Source of the DNA: Syngnathus acus
Lineage: Eukaryota; Chordata; Actinopteri; Syngnathiformes; Syngnathidae
DNA length: 64,000 bases
Direction of reading: 5' to 3'
Assembly: GCF_901709675.1 (NCBI RefSeq)
Contig: NC_051094.1
Span: 4,801,001 to 4,865,000 of the forward strand
In this document: positions 22,846 through 36,328 of the stretch, in pieces
How the letters are laid out: each line of letters begins with the position of its first letter
Position numbering within the stretch: the stretch's first letter is position 1
Notes under the pieces: model-generated
The model's input: only the letters and a program-made list of their open reading frames with translations
Told to the model about the DNA's origin: nothing
The model's database searches: none
Position numbers and translations under genes: made by a program

Positions 22846-25800
22846 ATGTTCCCGGCTTCTGAGCTCTTCTCCCGGTACCATGCCCTTCCCGAAGCACTCC
22901 TGCAAACGCCCCTACTGTTGGTACAAACATACCGAGGACGGGCGACGTTTGTTTGGATACTCCTTCCCGCCATTGTGGTCGTTACAACCAGACCCAACAG
23001 GTGAGGGACAAGCGTGCGTTAACGTTAGCTCAAGGCGGTAATTAACTGACTTCAAACGACGTGGTTATTTTAAAAAAAATTAACTTAAGTAAATTATCAG
23101 TAAGAAAGGGAGTAGGCAGTCTAATTGTATGTTTATTGAACTTGCATAAGGACAACCTCAAGTACAGTCATTGAATTAGTTAGCAAGCTAAGGTTCAACT
23201 TGTAAGATTTTCTTAAATGTTTGTATTTGTCTTTCTATCTTTCTACAAAACTCCTATTTGGTTTTGAAAATGTAATACGTTAACAAACGTCCATTGATAA
23301 AGTTTTGTCAACTAAGAAATTGGAAATAAAATGTCACAAGTTGACTGGAAACCCCGCCGTTGAATGAGGGAACATGGACCACTTAAGAATGGTCAAAATC
23401 CGCAATTAGGGGGGGAAAGGCATGATTAGGCACTACTTAGGAAGTTCGCAAACGTTGGTTAAGTTATGCGACATTAGGGACAAGTTTTAGCTGGTGAAGT
23501 GGTGCAGTTGGACCACATCAAAAGCAGCATTAGCTGGATTTGAGCCAACACAAAAAAATCGCATTGGACATTTGTCCAGTTTGAGGAAACTAAAAAGATT
23601 TGCTCGCACTGCTCCAGTTTAAAAGACAAAAAATGTGTACAACAAGCTGCTATGGAGATGCTACTATATTTGAACAGCCCTGCATGCAAACCAGTCTCTT
23701 TTGAAATGTACTTTAGAAAAACAGTGTGAGTATATTTGCCATCTCTGATTGCTGTGCTACAGGTGCCCAAAATGACATTCAGTCCACCTTGTTAGCGACG
23801 CAAGTTGCAGACCACACCAAAAATCAGCCCTTCCAAGAGCTGGAGTGCATCAACAAGAAGATCGAAATGGCCCAGTATGAAGTAGAGCAGGAGCGAAGGA
23901 GGCTGTCATGCTACCGCGCGGCAGAATTAATCACCCTCACGGAGGCAAAAGGCAAAAATTCAAATAGCTGTAAATATGTTCATCGTCTGAGTATCAAAGC
24001 ACCCTCCCCTCAATCCACAAAGTACGTGCTTGACAAGTCCAAGCCGAGGACCGACTTGGAATACGATCCTATGTCCAACTTCACAGCTGAATTTGGGTCA
24101 TACAAGTCAATTAATAAGGCGTTGAAAGGAATCACACATCAGGGTGATGTAAAAAAGCCAGTCAGCCATCAGGTGGCGCCGTACCACTCTCTGTCCCCTG
24201 GGATACAAGATGACAACGACGCTGATGACCTCCTGATACTGGACAGACCAGCCTTGCCTGGCAGGAGTTCATCTCAAACTTGCTGTGATCCTGATACTCA
24301 CTTAAAACCAGTCCAGGAGGTTGGTACCATTTATCCACAAGACCTGCTATACACACGCATACGCACACCTCCATGCACTGTTTTTAGTATTTATATATTT
24401 TCTTTAATTGAAAATTTGATGATACTAAAATACACTCAAATCTTTATACTGTTGCTGTTTGAATTTCAGCCCACATTGCAGACATCTTTTGGCCTCGAAT
24501 GAGATGAAAGTGGCCTTAAAAGGTCTTGAATGCTCTTACGTTTAGCATCCTCTGCCCTGCAGAAATCCTGCATCAAGGACCGAGAAGCTTCTGCTGCAAA
24601 TACGATTGACCTGACTGAGTGTGTGGAAAAGAGTCCTGATCCCAAAGCTTGTATTTCTCAATCCGCCGAAGATGAAACCAAACGAGATGCCATTTCGGAC
24701 AAGAGCAACCAGCGGTTGTGTGTGGAGGCTTCAAAGTATTTGTCAGCGGTGCGGCAAACCACTGAGTGCCAGCCACCCAAGAAGAGTGGTCAGGAATCAA
24801 GCTGCGCTCAAATTGACAGCCACCAGGTGTCGGCAGAGGCCTCATCTCTCAAGGAGCCTTTGTCAGAAAAAGCAGCCAATGAAGATGTCATCGTCATCGA
24901 TTCCAGCTCTGACGAGGATGAAGAAGCGATGGCTATGGAGCTGTCGGACAGCGACCCTGTGGAGGAGTGCTACCGCATCTTCATGGAGGCAAACAACCAG
25001 CAACATGCTGTCCAGCAGCAGCCGGAGGTGCCTGTAAGTTTGCTTTAAGAGTCAAGTGCAGCCTAGGGATTGAATTGTAAATACTCACATTTGCTCTTGC
25101 TCATCTTTACCATTTGATTGATTTAAATAGCTTGACAATCCATCCAGAAACTATAAATTTCATTGTGCGGGTTTGGCCAACTTAAAACTCAACCGATGAG
25201 TTACTGCGCGAGTGTCTGGGCGTGAGCCGTGAGTGACAGCAGCAACTACATTTGGCTGCTTGTTCTCTTTTACAGCTCTCCAGGTGTTAAATATCTGATA
25301 ACTCCACTGTGTTATTAGCGTTCCTTTTCGTTTTGCCAGATGGAAACAAACGAGTCGGCGAAACCCAACAATCCTGACCTTCGGGCCTTCCAATCCCAAG
25401 AACTGCCACCAAAGAAGAGGATCGCGCATGAGTTCAGAGACGCGGAGGTTTTGCAGTACACGTTTTGTGTTTGCTTTAAAGATTTTAGCAAAGCCAAGTT
25501 AAATGGGGAGCATCTGTTGATCTGACAGCTTGCAGCGGTGAAAAGGAGGCCACAGCCTAAGATTCTGGTTCCACTACAAGAACCAGTGAAACCATCCCCG
25601 GCCTCTCAGCTCGTCGTCGTCGTCGTGCCCAAGACTCAACATGTCCAGCAGAAGGCGGGCATTTTGACAGCTGACGTGAACGGAGCCCAAGTGTTCCCCT
25701 CGTCCGCCGCTCAAAGGAAGCAAGAGAGATGGCTCGTAGCCACTTCTTCTTCAACGCCTTCAGTAGCGACTGCTAGCATGTCGCCCGCTCCTCAACAGAA

Positions 25801-28800
25801 AGGTAAATGTTCCATTGACTTTATGATTACTACAGATCACTATTTGCGAATTTGAAAACATCCAAGTACCAGCAAATCCTTTCTCATTAAAATAAATGGA
25901 AATGCCATTAATCAGTTTCACCCGCCCTCACAATACACCCTTGAGGATTAAACATCAATTCACCTTTAAGAGAATTGTTATTCAGAGTAGCGTCCTTCCT
26001 TACAGACGAAATAAATAGCCTTGAGTAAGTAATAGACTAATTTGGGTCGACAGAATAAATGACCAGAATCCATCATTCCGCCAACGGTGCGCAACCTAAT
26101 TTCACATTGTGTCTCCTTGCAGCGTGTGTCAACAACATACCTCCAGGCTCCGCCATAATCAACGTGGGCGTCAACTTGCATCTGATCCTCCCTCAGGGCA
26201 CCCTGCCTCTCAACTCCACCTCTGTCCTGACCCCCATCACTCAAGTGCACCTTGGCTCAGACAAAACGTGAGCCTTTCGGCGTCGATGCATCGTTCCACC
26301 GCGCCGCTGGTCATTCCCGCCATTCCGCGGAGACGCTGCCATCCTTCCGCCGCGGTGGCTCTTCCAACCCCCGCCAGTGAAACGACCAGCCAAGTCTCTG
26401 TTAAGGTACGCACACTTATTTTTTTTATTTTACTCTCTCTGTACATTGAATGGTTAAAAACAAAAGCACTGAAAGTGAAAATTGCAATTTCCCGTGAAAA
26501 GCCAGGAGCAACCCCCAAACGAAAAGCCAAGCAGCAGCCTGAGGCGGCCAAAGTGCCCCATGACATCCGACAGTGTTACGTCACAAAGTTCACTGAGGTG
26601 TTCCTCGACACCTCCGCCAATGTCGACGAGGCCTTTAAAAAGGTGATCGTTTCGCTTGCGAGAAATCTGACACTCCAAGACATAATGGTTTTGTCCTGTG
26701 AATGGTCGCTAGGCCCTTGCTGAGGAGAAAACGGTGTACAGTCGCAGCGTCAACAAACTCAAGTATCTCAGCATCGCTGTGAATGCACTGAAGAGGTTGA
26801 AAAAGCAGAATTCAGGCAGTTCCAGAGGTGAGAGGATTATTTGTCAACCGTAAAGATAACGTCTCCTGACTGTGGATTTTATTTTCTGCTGACTTAGATG
26901 AAATAATCAACGGCAAAAGCTCAAAAGGAAATATTCCACTAAACCAAAAGCAGCTCAAAGGAAAGGGTGAGAGTGCATCGACTTATGCTTGCACTGCGCT
27001 TCCATCGATGCAAATGTTCTTTTCCCTTGCAGACGATGACGCTTTGCATGAGATTTTGAGGGATTACATTCTGAGCGAGGAGCAGCTGATTGAGAGTAAC
27101 TATCCTATTCAGCACCCCGAGAAACCCGGCTACGCTATCCTTTTGGCAAACCAGAGGAAGGGCAACAACGACCGTAAGCTCCCAGACTACTGCCCGTTGT
27201 AACCACTAGAGGTCGCACTTGAGCTACATCACATATATATGACTGCTCGTCTCTGAGTAGCCTTGAAGAGGATGTGTTGCCGGTGCGGAGCTACATACTC
27301 TGTGAACAAAGAGGGCAAGCACACCCGGATGGAAGAGTGCAACTATCACTATGGGAAAGGAGTGGAGAAGAAAGGTATACGAGGACTGTGCTGCTATGTC
27401 ACCATGTCTTATTTATGGGGGGGGACATTTAGGGACACTTACTTTTGGTTTAATTATTGGTCTCTAATTATAAAGTGTGATTTGGGACAAACTTCTTTGA
27501 CAATCTAAAATGTTACGATGCTGTGCGTAACGGCCACAGTGCCAGGTGGGGTGGAGACTCGCTATAGCTGCTGCCAGGGAGTCATGGGAGCACCCGGTTG
27601 CCAGGTTTTTAAGGTGAGACACCTGTCGACAAGATTTGGTGGCCCTCTTTTGTTACTTTTGTCTCTCATTTGCGACAGTTGCATGTGCACGATTCCCTCG
27701 CCATGGATGGATTTATGGCAACCTCCCCCCGATGTCCTGTAAATGGCTGCTTCCCGGGTGTCTATGCACTGGACTGTGAAATGGTGACGTTTGCATATAT
27801 ATATAAACATGTCCTCTTCATCTTAATAGAGGTTTTTTTTTTTTTTTTTTTTTTTGTTTTTTTTTTGGGAACACAGAATTGTTTCTACTCATCTGCCTCT
27901 TGTGTTGTCAGTGTTACACCATTCACGGCCTGGAGCTGTCACGAGTGACTGTGGTGAACTCAAACCTCCAAGTGGTCTACGACACGTTTGTCAAGCCACA
28001 CAACGAGGTCATTGACTATAACACCAGGTAACTAGCTAGAAATGGACAACCACCGGGAGTATGGTGACGTGACGTGGCGCCTTGTGCAGGTTTTCTGGCA
28101 TCAGCGAGGAGGACATGAAGGATAACCAAATGACTCTGGCCGAGGTGCAGAAGACATTGTTGAGCTTCATCAGTGCCGACACCATTCTGATTGGGCACGG
28201 CCTGGAAACTGATCTCTGTGCCCTGAAGGTGACATTGGGATGTTTTTATTTATTTATTTTTTTAAAAAGTCATTTTTTGTGTAGGGACTAAGCAAATTCA
28301 TTCGTAGAATTTCCTTATATTTCGTTTTATTGAAGGCACAAAATGATGCCAAAGATTTTTTTTTTTTTTTTTTTAATGGTCTGTGAAGTATCATTTGACT
28401 GCTATGATATTTAGTCAGTGTTGCTGGCAAAAATGTGAGGGATGCATGAGCACTAAACTAGGGGCAAAGCTCAAACCTTATTAGCCAATTAAAGTCCAGA
28501 TCTGCTCACTGATACCATCCTCAAGTGAGGCATTTAGACAAGATGATTCTGGGAGAAAAGAAAAGGATGTATGTGCAATGGTCAGTTTTACTGGAGGAGT
28601 CATGGAACAGTTTAGCAGTGCAAGTTGTTGAAAATGTGATATTTGACTGCTTGGCTTCTTCTTTGACAATCGCAGGTTATGCCAAATATACTGAAATGTT
28701 GCATGTGTGTTCAAAACAAAAGCAAATACTATTCGCTTTTAAGAGCTGGCCTAGGATCATCCTGAAATTTTACCTGAAAGCCCAGGAACTCAAACTTTCT

Positions 28801-29229
28801 ATGTGTGGTGAATATAAGAGTCTAAGCCACCAAAGACGGACACTTCAGGGTAGTGTGTTGCTCTCTTCCCACTTGCAGTTGCTTCACAACACGGTGGTAG
28901 ACACTGCAGTGGTCTTCCCCCATCGCCTGGGCCCTCCACACAGGTTGAGCCTCAGCAGCCTCACAGCAGAACACCTGACCAGGATTATTCAAGAGAGCGG
29001 TGGGTCTCTCCTTGATCAAACCACTGTCTTGTACATCCTGGCATTTTGGTCATAATAAAAGTATCCTTTGGGGTGTAGCGGGAGAGCGGAGGGGGGGGAC
29101 AAAATGGCATCCTGCGTAAGTCTAAAACCTGGTTTCTCCCAGTGTGCGGCCACGACACGGCAGAAGACGCCTTCGCCTGCATGGAGCTCATGTTGCTGAA
29201 GGGGAAAGATGGCAAAATGAAAAAATGAT
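22846..29229 (+). CDS. rexo1: RNA exonuclease 1 homolog-like (DEDDh 3'-5' exonuclease)
   Basis: Predicted nuclear RNA exonuclease of the REXO1/GOR family. Exons: about 22846-22990, 23762-24319, 24562-25033, 25340-25447, about 25536-25801, 26122-26405, 26502-26640, 26714-26827, 26899-26967, 27033-27171, 27260-27374, 27540-27613, 27680-27782, 27912-28027, 28090-28227, 28879-28999 and 29142-29229. The N-terminus has a CCCH-like [12 protein letters not shown]. The middle is disordered, with an acidic [15 protein letters not shown] block also present in REXO1. Then come [20 protein letters not shown] and a cysteine-rich zinc-binding stretch ([29 protein letters not shown]). The exonuclease domain shows catalytic [20 protein letters not shown] and [13 protein letters not shown]. 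Frame breaks lie near 22878 and 26270, probably sequence errors. With about 900 residues it is shorter than human REXO1 (about 1,220). Confidence 0.85.
25884..25922 (+). repeat. Dispersed repeat family, copy 3 (short fragment)
   Basis: Contains attaaaataaatggaaatgc, then cattaatcagtttca. It is a diverged fragment of the block seen at 1773, 11181 and 51372, inside a rexo1 intron. Confidence 0.45.
27836..27866 (+). repeat. T-rich run
   Basis: An interrupted poly-T (about 30 bases) in the rexo1 intron before the exon at 27912. A similar T20 occurs at 28357-28375. Confidence 0.8.
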
Positions 29230-29909
29230 GGAAATCACACAACACCTCACCCCATTGTTTAAAAAAAAAAAGTTGCTTTATTAACTAATCCTGCTGATAT
29301 TTATTTTGGTAATTTTGTTATGGTTTGTGTTCTCATACACTAAAATTGCACTTAGTAACCAAGAATTAAAACATGCCTGGAGGAGGGTAAGGATTGGGTT
29401 TCATTGTCTAAATAAAAACAATGACATCATTTTTGTTTTGTTTTCATTTTGAGTCAGCCAATGAACTGCCAGCTTTGGATGAACCTCAGGTGGTCCAATG
29501 AAAAAGGCCCCGCTCGTATCTTTTGTGATTGGTTCCAGTTTCTGCACATCAGGTATTATGTTTTGATTATTAAGCATATTAAAATTTGTTCCAATGCCGT
29601 GGGTCAATTCTACTTGGTTAACCATTGATCGGTTTTCACCCCACAACATTAGGTACACGTGTCTTGGTGTAAATTGCCACCGTCTGTGTCACATAAACCA
29701 GAAATTTAAATTTGCAGCAAAATGATGGTTTGGCTGAGTGATGACTCATAACTTGTAAAGACAAAGTATCACCATCATTGGACCAGACAGATGTTTGTAA
29801 TATTTTGTCACTTTTTTTTCCCCCAGCTTTTGCGTTACACAACCTACATCTGTTGCACCCTGGTGAGTATAAAACGCACAAAGTCATCTTCCGAAATCTG
29901 CTATTTCCA

Positions 29910-32103
29910 TTACTCAGCCTTCTTCTTTGTCTTCCTTTTCCGACCGCAGCACCGACGCAGGCAACACCGGCACATCTGGATAAACAGGAGCAACGCCAGC
30001 AGGACGACGGCGAGCAGGAACCCAACCACGTCCAGGCTGTGGTACTGGTACCAGGTGAGCTCGTGGGCTTGTACCCTGAGGTGCTTGGCGCCCTTATGTC
30101 GCATGGTGAACTCGATCCAGAACACGGCCTCGTCCAGGGCGCTCATGGGTCGGTCGTGGTGGATGACGGACAGACGCATGGCGTTCTCCTTGTACCTGTA
30201 GACATGGAAACACAAGTATGGTACAAAAGTGACTTTTTTTTTTGATGACGTCGTGCAGCCAAATGTGTTAAAAGTAAACCGTAAAAACGTACGACTTGTC
30301 ATCGATGACGGTCCTGATGGAGCGGCTGAGGTCTTCCGATGACATGAAGTTGAAGTCCACAGTGACGGCGACGCCTTTGCTCGTCATGTGCACCATGTTG
30401 TCGGGCTGGTCGGCAAACATGGGAATGCCCACCATGGGCACCCCGTGGTAGATGGCCTCGTAAATGCCGTTGGTGCCGCCGTGAGTGATGAAGGCTCGCG
30501 TCTTGGGATGACCTGGATGGGTGCAGGGTTGAGTTCGAATGACTTGCCTCTAGGCGCGTAGGAGAAATGATGGCTACGAACCCAGCAGGTCATTCTGAGG
30601 GATCCAGTCGTACAGTCTTGTGTTTGGGCCCAAAGTAGATGGTTTTGCTCCGCTATAACGCCAAAGAACCTGCAAAGCAGAGTTAAAAGGCACTTTATCG
30701 CAAATTGAGCATAATTGTAGAATTTTTTTTTTTTTAATAAGAATCATCTTCATTTATTATGCAGGTGTACATATCAAGGTCAGTCCAACCTTCTGGGGGA
30801 TTTGAGCAAGGCCTGAAGCGATCATGTCGGCTTTCTCGCTGCTGACGTTCTTGACCATGGATCCCAGAGTGAAGACTACAATGCCGTCGTCGCCTGAACT
30901 CTGCACAAACTCTTCCATGTCCTGAATAGGAGAAAACCAAACAGCAGCGCCTCAAAGGTTAAACACACTTTGAATCTATCCTCTGTTATTTGCTGTTTAC
31001 CGTGCTCATGGTAATAAGTTAAGGAACTTCTTTTAGACAAAAGTAGTCCTTTGCCATCATTTTTAACATGACGTATGTGAGAGGGGCAGTTACTGTGAAT
31101 CTAAACCGACGCAAAGAAAAAAAAAAAAAATCATTAATTTACCTTGGGTAAAGGTTTGGCGGGCTTGCAGTGGATCCCGCCAACAAACTTGAAGTTGGGC
31201 ATGGAAGGACGAGGATAGTCAAAATCCCAGTAAGATCTTATCAGCCAGATGTCTGCCTTCCCCATTAATTCGCAGCCACTGGTGGGCTTGCCTGTCAAGA
31301 AAGACAAAAAGGTCATACATAGTAATACAATGCCAAAGTCCATTCAGTTGATTTGACATTTTATGCAGCGCATCACTCACCTTTGAACTCCGTGTAGTAT
31401 TTATCCACTCCTGACCAAAGGGTTAATTCAACCATGATATCATTCAAGGCATAGAAGAGGAAGTTCCACATTCTCTCAGAGAAGCTCATCTTGTCGGTCA
31501 GTTTACTCATGATGGCCGGCACGAAAGATGGCGGGGCGGGCATCTGGCCGCAGTAGCGCTCAAAGTTGTACACCATGGAGAAGCGCAACGAGTAGACCAG
31601 TGGGATGTCCAGTATCTCGGCGACCAGTTCGCTGCCCGCGTAGATGGGGTCCGCCAGGAGCAGATCGTACTTGCCCTCCTTCAGCTTATTCATGATGTTG
31701 TCCGACTTCACCACGCCGTCTAAATACTTCAATGCGTACTCCAGATCCTGCTTCATCAGGGTCAGGAATTTGGCGTAGATCTCAAAGTAGTTCATGTAGT
31801 CCATCTCGTAAATGGAGAACGCGAGGAAATCCTCCATGAAGCTCTCGATTTCCTCCAACGAGATGGAAACGTTGAAAGGCAGGTAGTGGAAGCTGGACTT
31901 CTCGCTGGCCTTCATGAAAAGTGAAGCGCTGGGAAGCATGACTGTCACGTGGTGCCCGCGCTCCACCAGCGCCCCCAGAACCGGCTTCATGTTGATCCAG
32001 TGGCTGGCCTCGGTATACCACACCAAGATATGGCCGCCCTCGGCGCCGGCCGCCGCGCCGAGGAGCAGCAGTAGGGCGCAAAGCGGGACCTTCTCACCCG
32101 GCA
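29910..32103 (-). CDS. UDP-glucuronosyltransferase, UGT2 type
   Basis: Endoplasmic reticulum enzyme that transfers glucuronic acid from UDP-glucuronate to small lipophilic molecules. Exons on the minus strand: 31381-32103, 31143-31291, 30790-30921, 30582-30669, 30293-30512 and 29910-30195. The internal sizes 149, 132, 88 and 220 bp, after a first exon of about 720 bp, are the characteristic UGT2 pattern (UGT5 genes have one coding exon). A signal peptide ([15 protein letters not shown]) precedes the acceptor-binding half. The donor-binding signature is [20 protein letters not shown] followed by FADQPDN. A single membrane helix ([17 protein letters not shown]) comes before a basic tail ending KKAE, a dilysine ER-retention signal. 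All exons join in frame. An in-frame ATG at 32140 would add 12 residues before the signal peptide; I prefer 32103. The exact UGT2 member is not determined. Confidence 0.92.
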
Positions 32104-32159
32104 TTGTCGCGGCAGCGTGTGGTCCTGGCGTGACCCGCAAAGCTTTTTAAACTCAGCCA

Positions 32160-35100
32160 CTCGTAGAAAATGAATCATTAACTCGACAAAGCTGAACTCT
32201 GCCTTGCAGTTAGACTCAAAACAAGGGCTTACAGGTAAAAGGTGAGCGCTTGTAAAAGTTCTGACGCGTCAGCTCAAGCATCTCTCTTGGGCCGCACCAA
32301 AACGCGAGTCTAAGGAACGAACGGCACCGCTCTCCGTTGCCTTCAGCCACACCGGCAACGTAGTAAGTAATAAATATCTCCAGCAAGGCTGGAAAAATTC
32401 TTCACCCGTGACGTTTGTGACTCAAAAGTGCAGTTATCTTAATTGAGTTAATTATTAGTTAAAAGGTTGGCGTGCGTCATCCAGAATTGCGTATGTGTCA
32501 AAGGCAAGCATAAATCACTGCAACTCCTGCAACTGATCAAACTCGTGTGCATTAAATGTTGTTGGGCTGTAACCACACCAAAAATAAAGATTCCATTTTT
32601 TTTCTCATTTTCCCGCTTCCTGTTAAAATACACCCGTCAGCCCAAAGTATGCATCTGTGAAACTGTTGTTTTCACCAGCATGCAAAAAAAGGTGACATGC
32701 AACCCCCCCCATATTGAAAGTTAAAATGCAATATATTTTTTTCAGTCCTCTTCAGATTTATTTTATATAAAATCCTTTGGTGTTATGCGACAACAAAGAT
32801 GAATGAATTGCTCAGCCTTACTTTCGATGTTCTCATGACGCAAACGTGGGCAGCTGATTTGAGAGCGCCGCAGAGGTCACAGGGGTCCGCTCGGTGTGAA
32901 TGAGTGAGGGAGGGGCCGCTCCGAGCTTGAGGCGGCGGTGGTCCGGCTTTCGGCAGCCACTCTAGTTTTTACTGGAAAATGTCACCTCAAGGCTTCTTAA
33001 AGCTTCCTCTGTCCTCCCCCTCATTAACATTGTAGATTTCGTTTTTAGCGCTCCATTCAGGAGCGTGTGGAAAAACAATACACATTTGAATATCGTAATC
33101 CCACCCTGTTTTGCGGGGAATAGGGAATGAGTCTTGCTGAAAATAGCCAGAAAGACTTGAGTAAAATTCTAAATTGGCTTTTCCAGTAATTGTCAAACTT
33201 TCTAGACCAAGCCAGTGTAACGCAGTTTGAACACTGCACTTATGTCATGGTAGGCAATAAAACCAAATGTTTAAAACTAAATGTTCTTAAACATTAAATG
33301 TAATTGTATTACTCCTGTGCCAAAACATTCCCTTTGTCCAAATGAAGTTCCTCACTTCACTGGAACATAGTTCCTCTTTTTTTTTCCCTGAATGAAGCGT
33401 TTTTATTCACTTCAACATAGTTCCTTGGCCGATGGTGCCAAAATAATTATTTTCCTGCTTTGGCCTGTTACTGTTCTATATACAGAATCTCAATCTTTAA
33501 ATGCACTTTGAGATTTTCCTTGACATTCCTCCCCTGGCCGCCGGACCGAGGGGTTACAGCGTCTTGCTTTTTGAAGTAGACATTTGCATAATCAGATTAG
33601 GACGTGTGATTGTCAGCCGCCTCTGCCATCACGGGGTGCTCCAGAGGAAAGAGGGTCTTGTCCAGCCTAACAATGGACCACCACTCCTACCCGAGCCAGC
33701 ACCCCCCCCACACCCACACACCCCCCTCAGCAATCCTGCACCTGCATCCCACCCAGCCGCCCGACTCGCGGGCCAGAGGAGGAAGAAGGAGGGCATCGGG
33801 AGCAAGGGGGGGCTCGGGCTGAGCTGGGACATTTAAACTCAGTGAGTGTGAATTGGCTTTGAGCGGATAAAGAGCTCAGGGGCCTATCGGCCGGCGCCCA
33901 AAAACTCCAGAAATTCTTTTCTCTGCCGAGAGAGCGAGGGGGCTGCCCGCACTGATCTGGTCCATTGTGATAACGGATTCAGGCGGCGTGCGCGACGCTG
34001 ATAAGGAATAGCGCTCTCAATAGACGATTACCCGCACGCACGCTTGGGAGAGAATAGTCAATCAGGCGCTCGGTGGCGGCGACCCAGACACGTTTTGGTT
34101 ATTTTCACTTTTGCCGTTTCCCTAATGCGTGCACGCTGTAAATGACAAGCATTGGCGTAATGTTTCAAAAGCTTACTATGTTAAATACTGAACAGAGAAA
34201 TTGTCCATCATAGTTAAAAATGTAAATATATCGCAAACTATGATCCCCGAAATTTTTCAATATCATTTGAAAATAAATTGGTGAATGCTCTCCATGATTT
34301 TCACTAACAACCCAGGCTAAACTTCAGTTAGGAGCGGCCATCCTCTTTTTTTTTAAATTATTATTCTTTATCTGCTAAACTACTTGTGCAGTTATTGTGT
34401 GTGACTAAATGTTTTGGCTCGCAATTTAAAGACGATAAATTGACGAATGGGACAACGCCTATGTTGAAAAATCCGATACACAAGCAGTAAGACCAATCTA
34501 GTCCTTTAAGTTCCAACAAATGGCTACGTGATTAACTGCGCTAGCAAAATGTGCTTGTTGTGATATGCAAATGTGTCATCTTGCCTGCTACCTAGCTTAG
34601 CATTGTACGCCATTTGCTCATTTCACCATGAAGAGGCAAACATGTCTAAACACGCACTAGGCGGCCGAGGCCTTTTACATGATTTGCGTTTTGGCCACGC
34701 CACAAAGGAGTCAGCTGTCAGATTTCACAAGCCGGCCGGTGTGTCCAGCTGCCCTCTGCGCCCTTTAACACGCCATTAGCGCTGCTTTAATAGCGCTAAC
34801 TGTTTACTCTTGGGCTCAGTCGTCTTCGGCTGCCTTTTTAGAGGGCCTCAAAGGACCACCGCCACTGTTTACGACTGCACCCGGGAGATCCAATGCAAGA
34901 CTTGCATGAGAGTCGCTTTGAGTCATTCATTCAATAAGCTGGTAATTCTTGTAGTTGTCCCACATCATATATAATCACACAATAACTTTACATTTATACT
35001 ATTTTATGATTTCTTACATTCATTGTATTCTTTTATTCCTTGTGAATGAATTAATCATGAGTGAAATTCCATTCAAAACTAAAATAACATCTTAATACTA

Positions 35101-36328
35101 CGGAAAATTCAAAATTAAACGTTTAGATTGTTTATAAATATATAGGACACGTTAAAGGTAATACTGAATAATGATGTTTGCGTAACTTTAAATATTATTT
35201 TTACAAACCTTAGCGCCCCATGGAAATTTGCTACAACAACAAAAATCACCTGTTTAATCTATCGGCACAAAATTTGCAGGACAGGAAGTCGGCCATTTTA
35301 TTTTCAAGCACCCATTTTTATCGGAAATAAAGGACTTCAGCAATACAGTAATGCCCCATGTATCCTGCAGGGTCACACGAAGGTTAAATACTCGATAGCC
35401 CGGGGCCACTGAGGCTTTAAAGAGGGCCGTCCTTCTGCACGTTTGCTGAACTGGACAGCGCTTGACTCTTGGGTGACTTTTGGGGTCACAAGTTAAGCTG
35501 CCTCCATTCAGGCCTGTGGTCAATGGTCAGCTTTGTGCCCGTCACATTGTGCTGGACTTACTGGCCTAGTTAAGCGCAAACAATAGCAGGCGGTGGATAC
35601 TCTTAACTTTAGCTTAGCTCCAGCTGTAGCATTCATGTCCTGACTGTCATTAATTATTTGATTTGATCATTTTTAGTCGTAATATCATTTTTAGAAGGTG
35701 TATTTTTTTTTAATAATATACAGTAAATCATGGCTTAATTCGAGACCCCCAAAATACAATTCAGCCCCCCTCCACAAAGTCCAAGCCAACCCCGCCTCCT
35801 TCCCAATTTCATACAAAAATAAAAACGCTAATGCTTGCAAACGTGAGCTGCAGGCACTGATTTAACGAATGTTGGGCAGAAATTCCTCATCAACAAAAAG
35901 TTTATTCAATAAATAGTTCAAATAAATAATATTTCTTTCACAAGCAACAACAGAAATAAATTCCACAAAGAGCTATCGGAGGCTAATTATGTGAATTAGC
36001 GTCACGACAAACAAAAATACATCAATCTTTGGCGAGATGAGTTGCAAACTGTACAAAAACGAGTCCTCACATCTTCAAGAAAAACAGTGCAATCTCGTCA
36101 GTCGAGGTGAAAAAAAGATATAAAAGTGCTTTTTTTGAGGGGTTCACGGAGATAAATGTCTTTTTGTAGACAAGTCGCCCCCCTTTTTGTAGACAAATAC
36201 TGTACCTAACAAGTCATACATCCATGCACAATACAAACACAACGCTGCTCATGTGCAGTCCTCACAAAGGTAGAATGTCAGACCCGGGGGGGGGAAGTGG
36301 GTCTGCAAGTCCGTTTGCGGCAGTGATC
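32160..36328. other. ugt2-tal2 intergenic region
   Basis: No coding exon seen. The part at 32840-32970 is GC-rich. The 33540-34080 part is also GC-rich and contains several GATA-type motifs. The rest is AT-rich. The 3' UTR of tal2 probably covers part of 35880-36328. Confidence 0.5.
33864..34008. promoter_or_regulatory. Cluster of GATA-type motifs
   Basis: GCGGATAAAG (33862-33871), TGATAA (33968-33973) and CTGATAAGG (33999-34007) lie within about 150 bases of GC-rich non-coding DNA on the 3' side of tal2. TAL-family bHLH proteins and GATA factors act together, so an enhancer is plausible but untested. Confidence 0.3.

Noticed and set aside
29778-30245. Plus-strand open frame opposite the last ugt2 exon
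   Set aside because: Antisense shadow; the minus strand encodes the conserved UGT membrane helix and tail.
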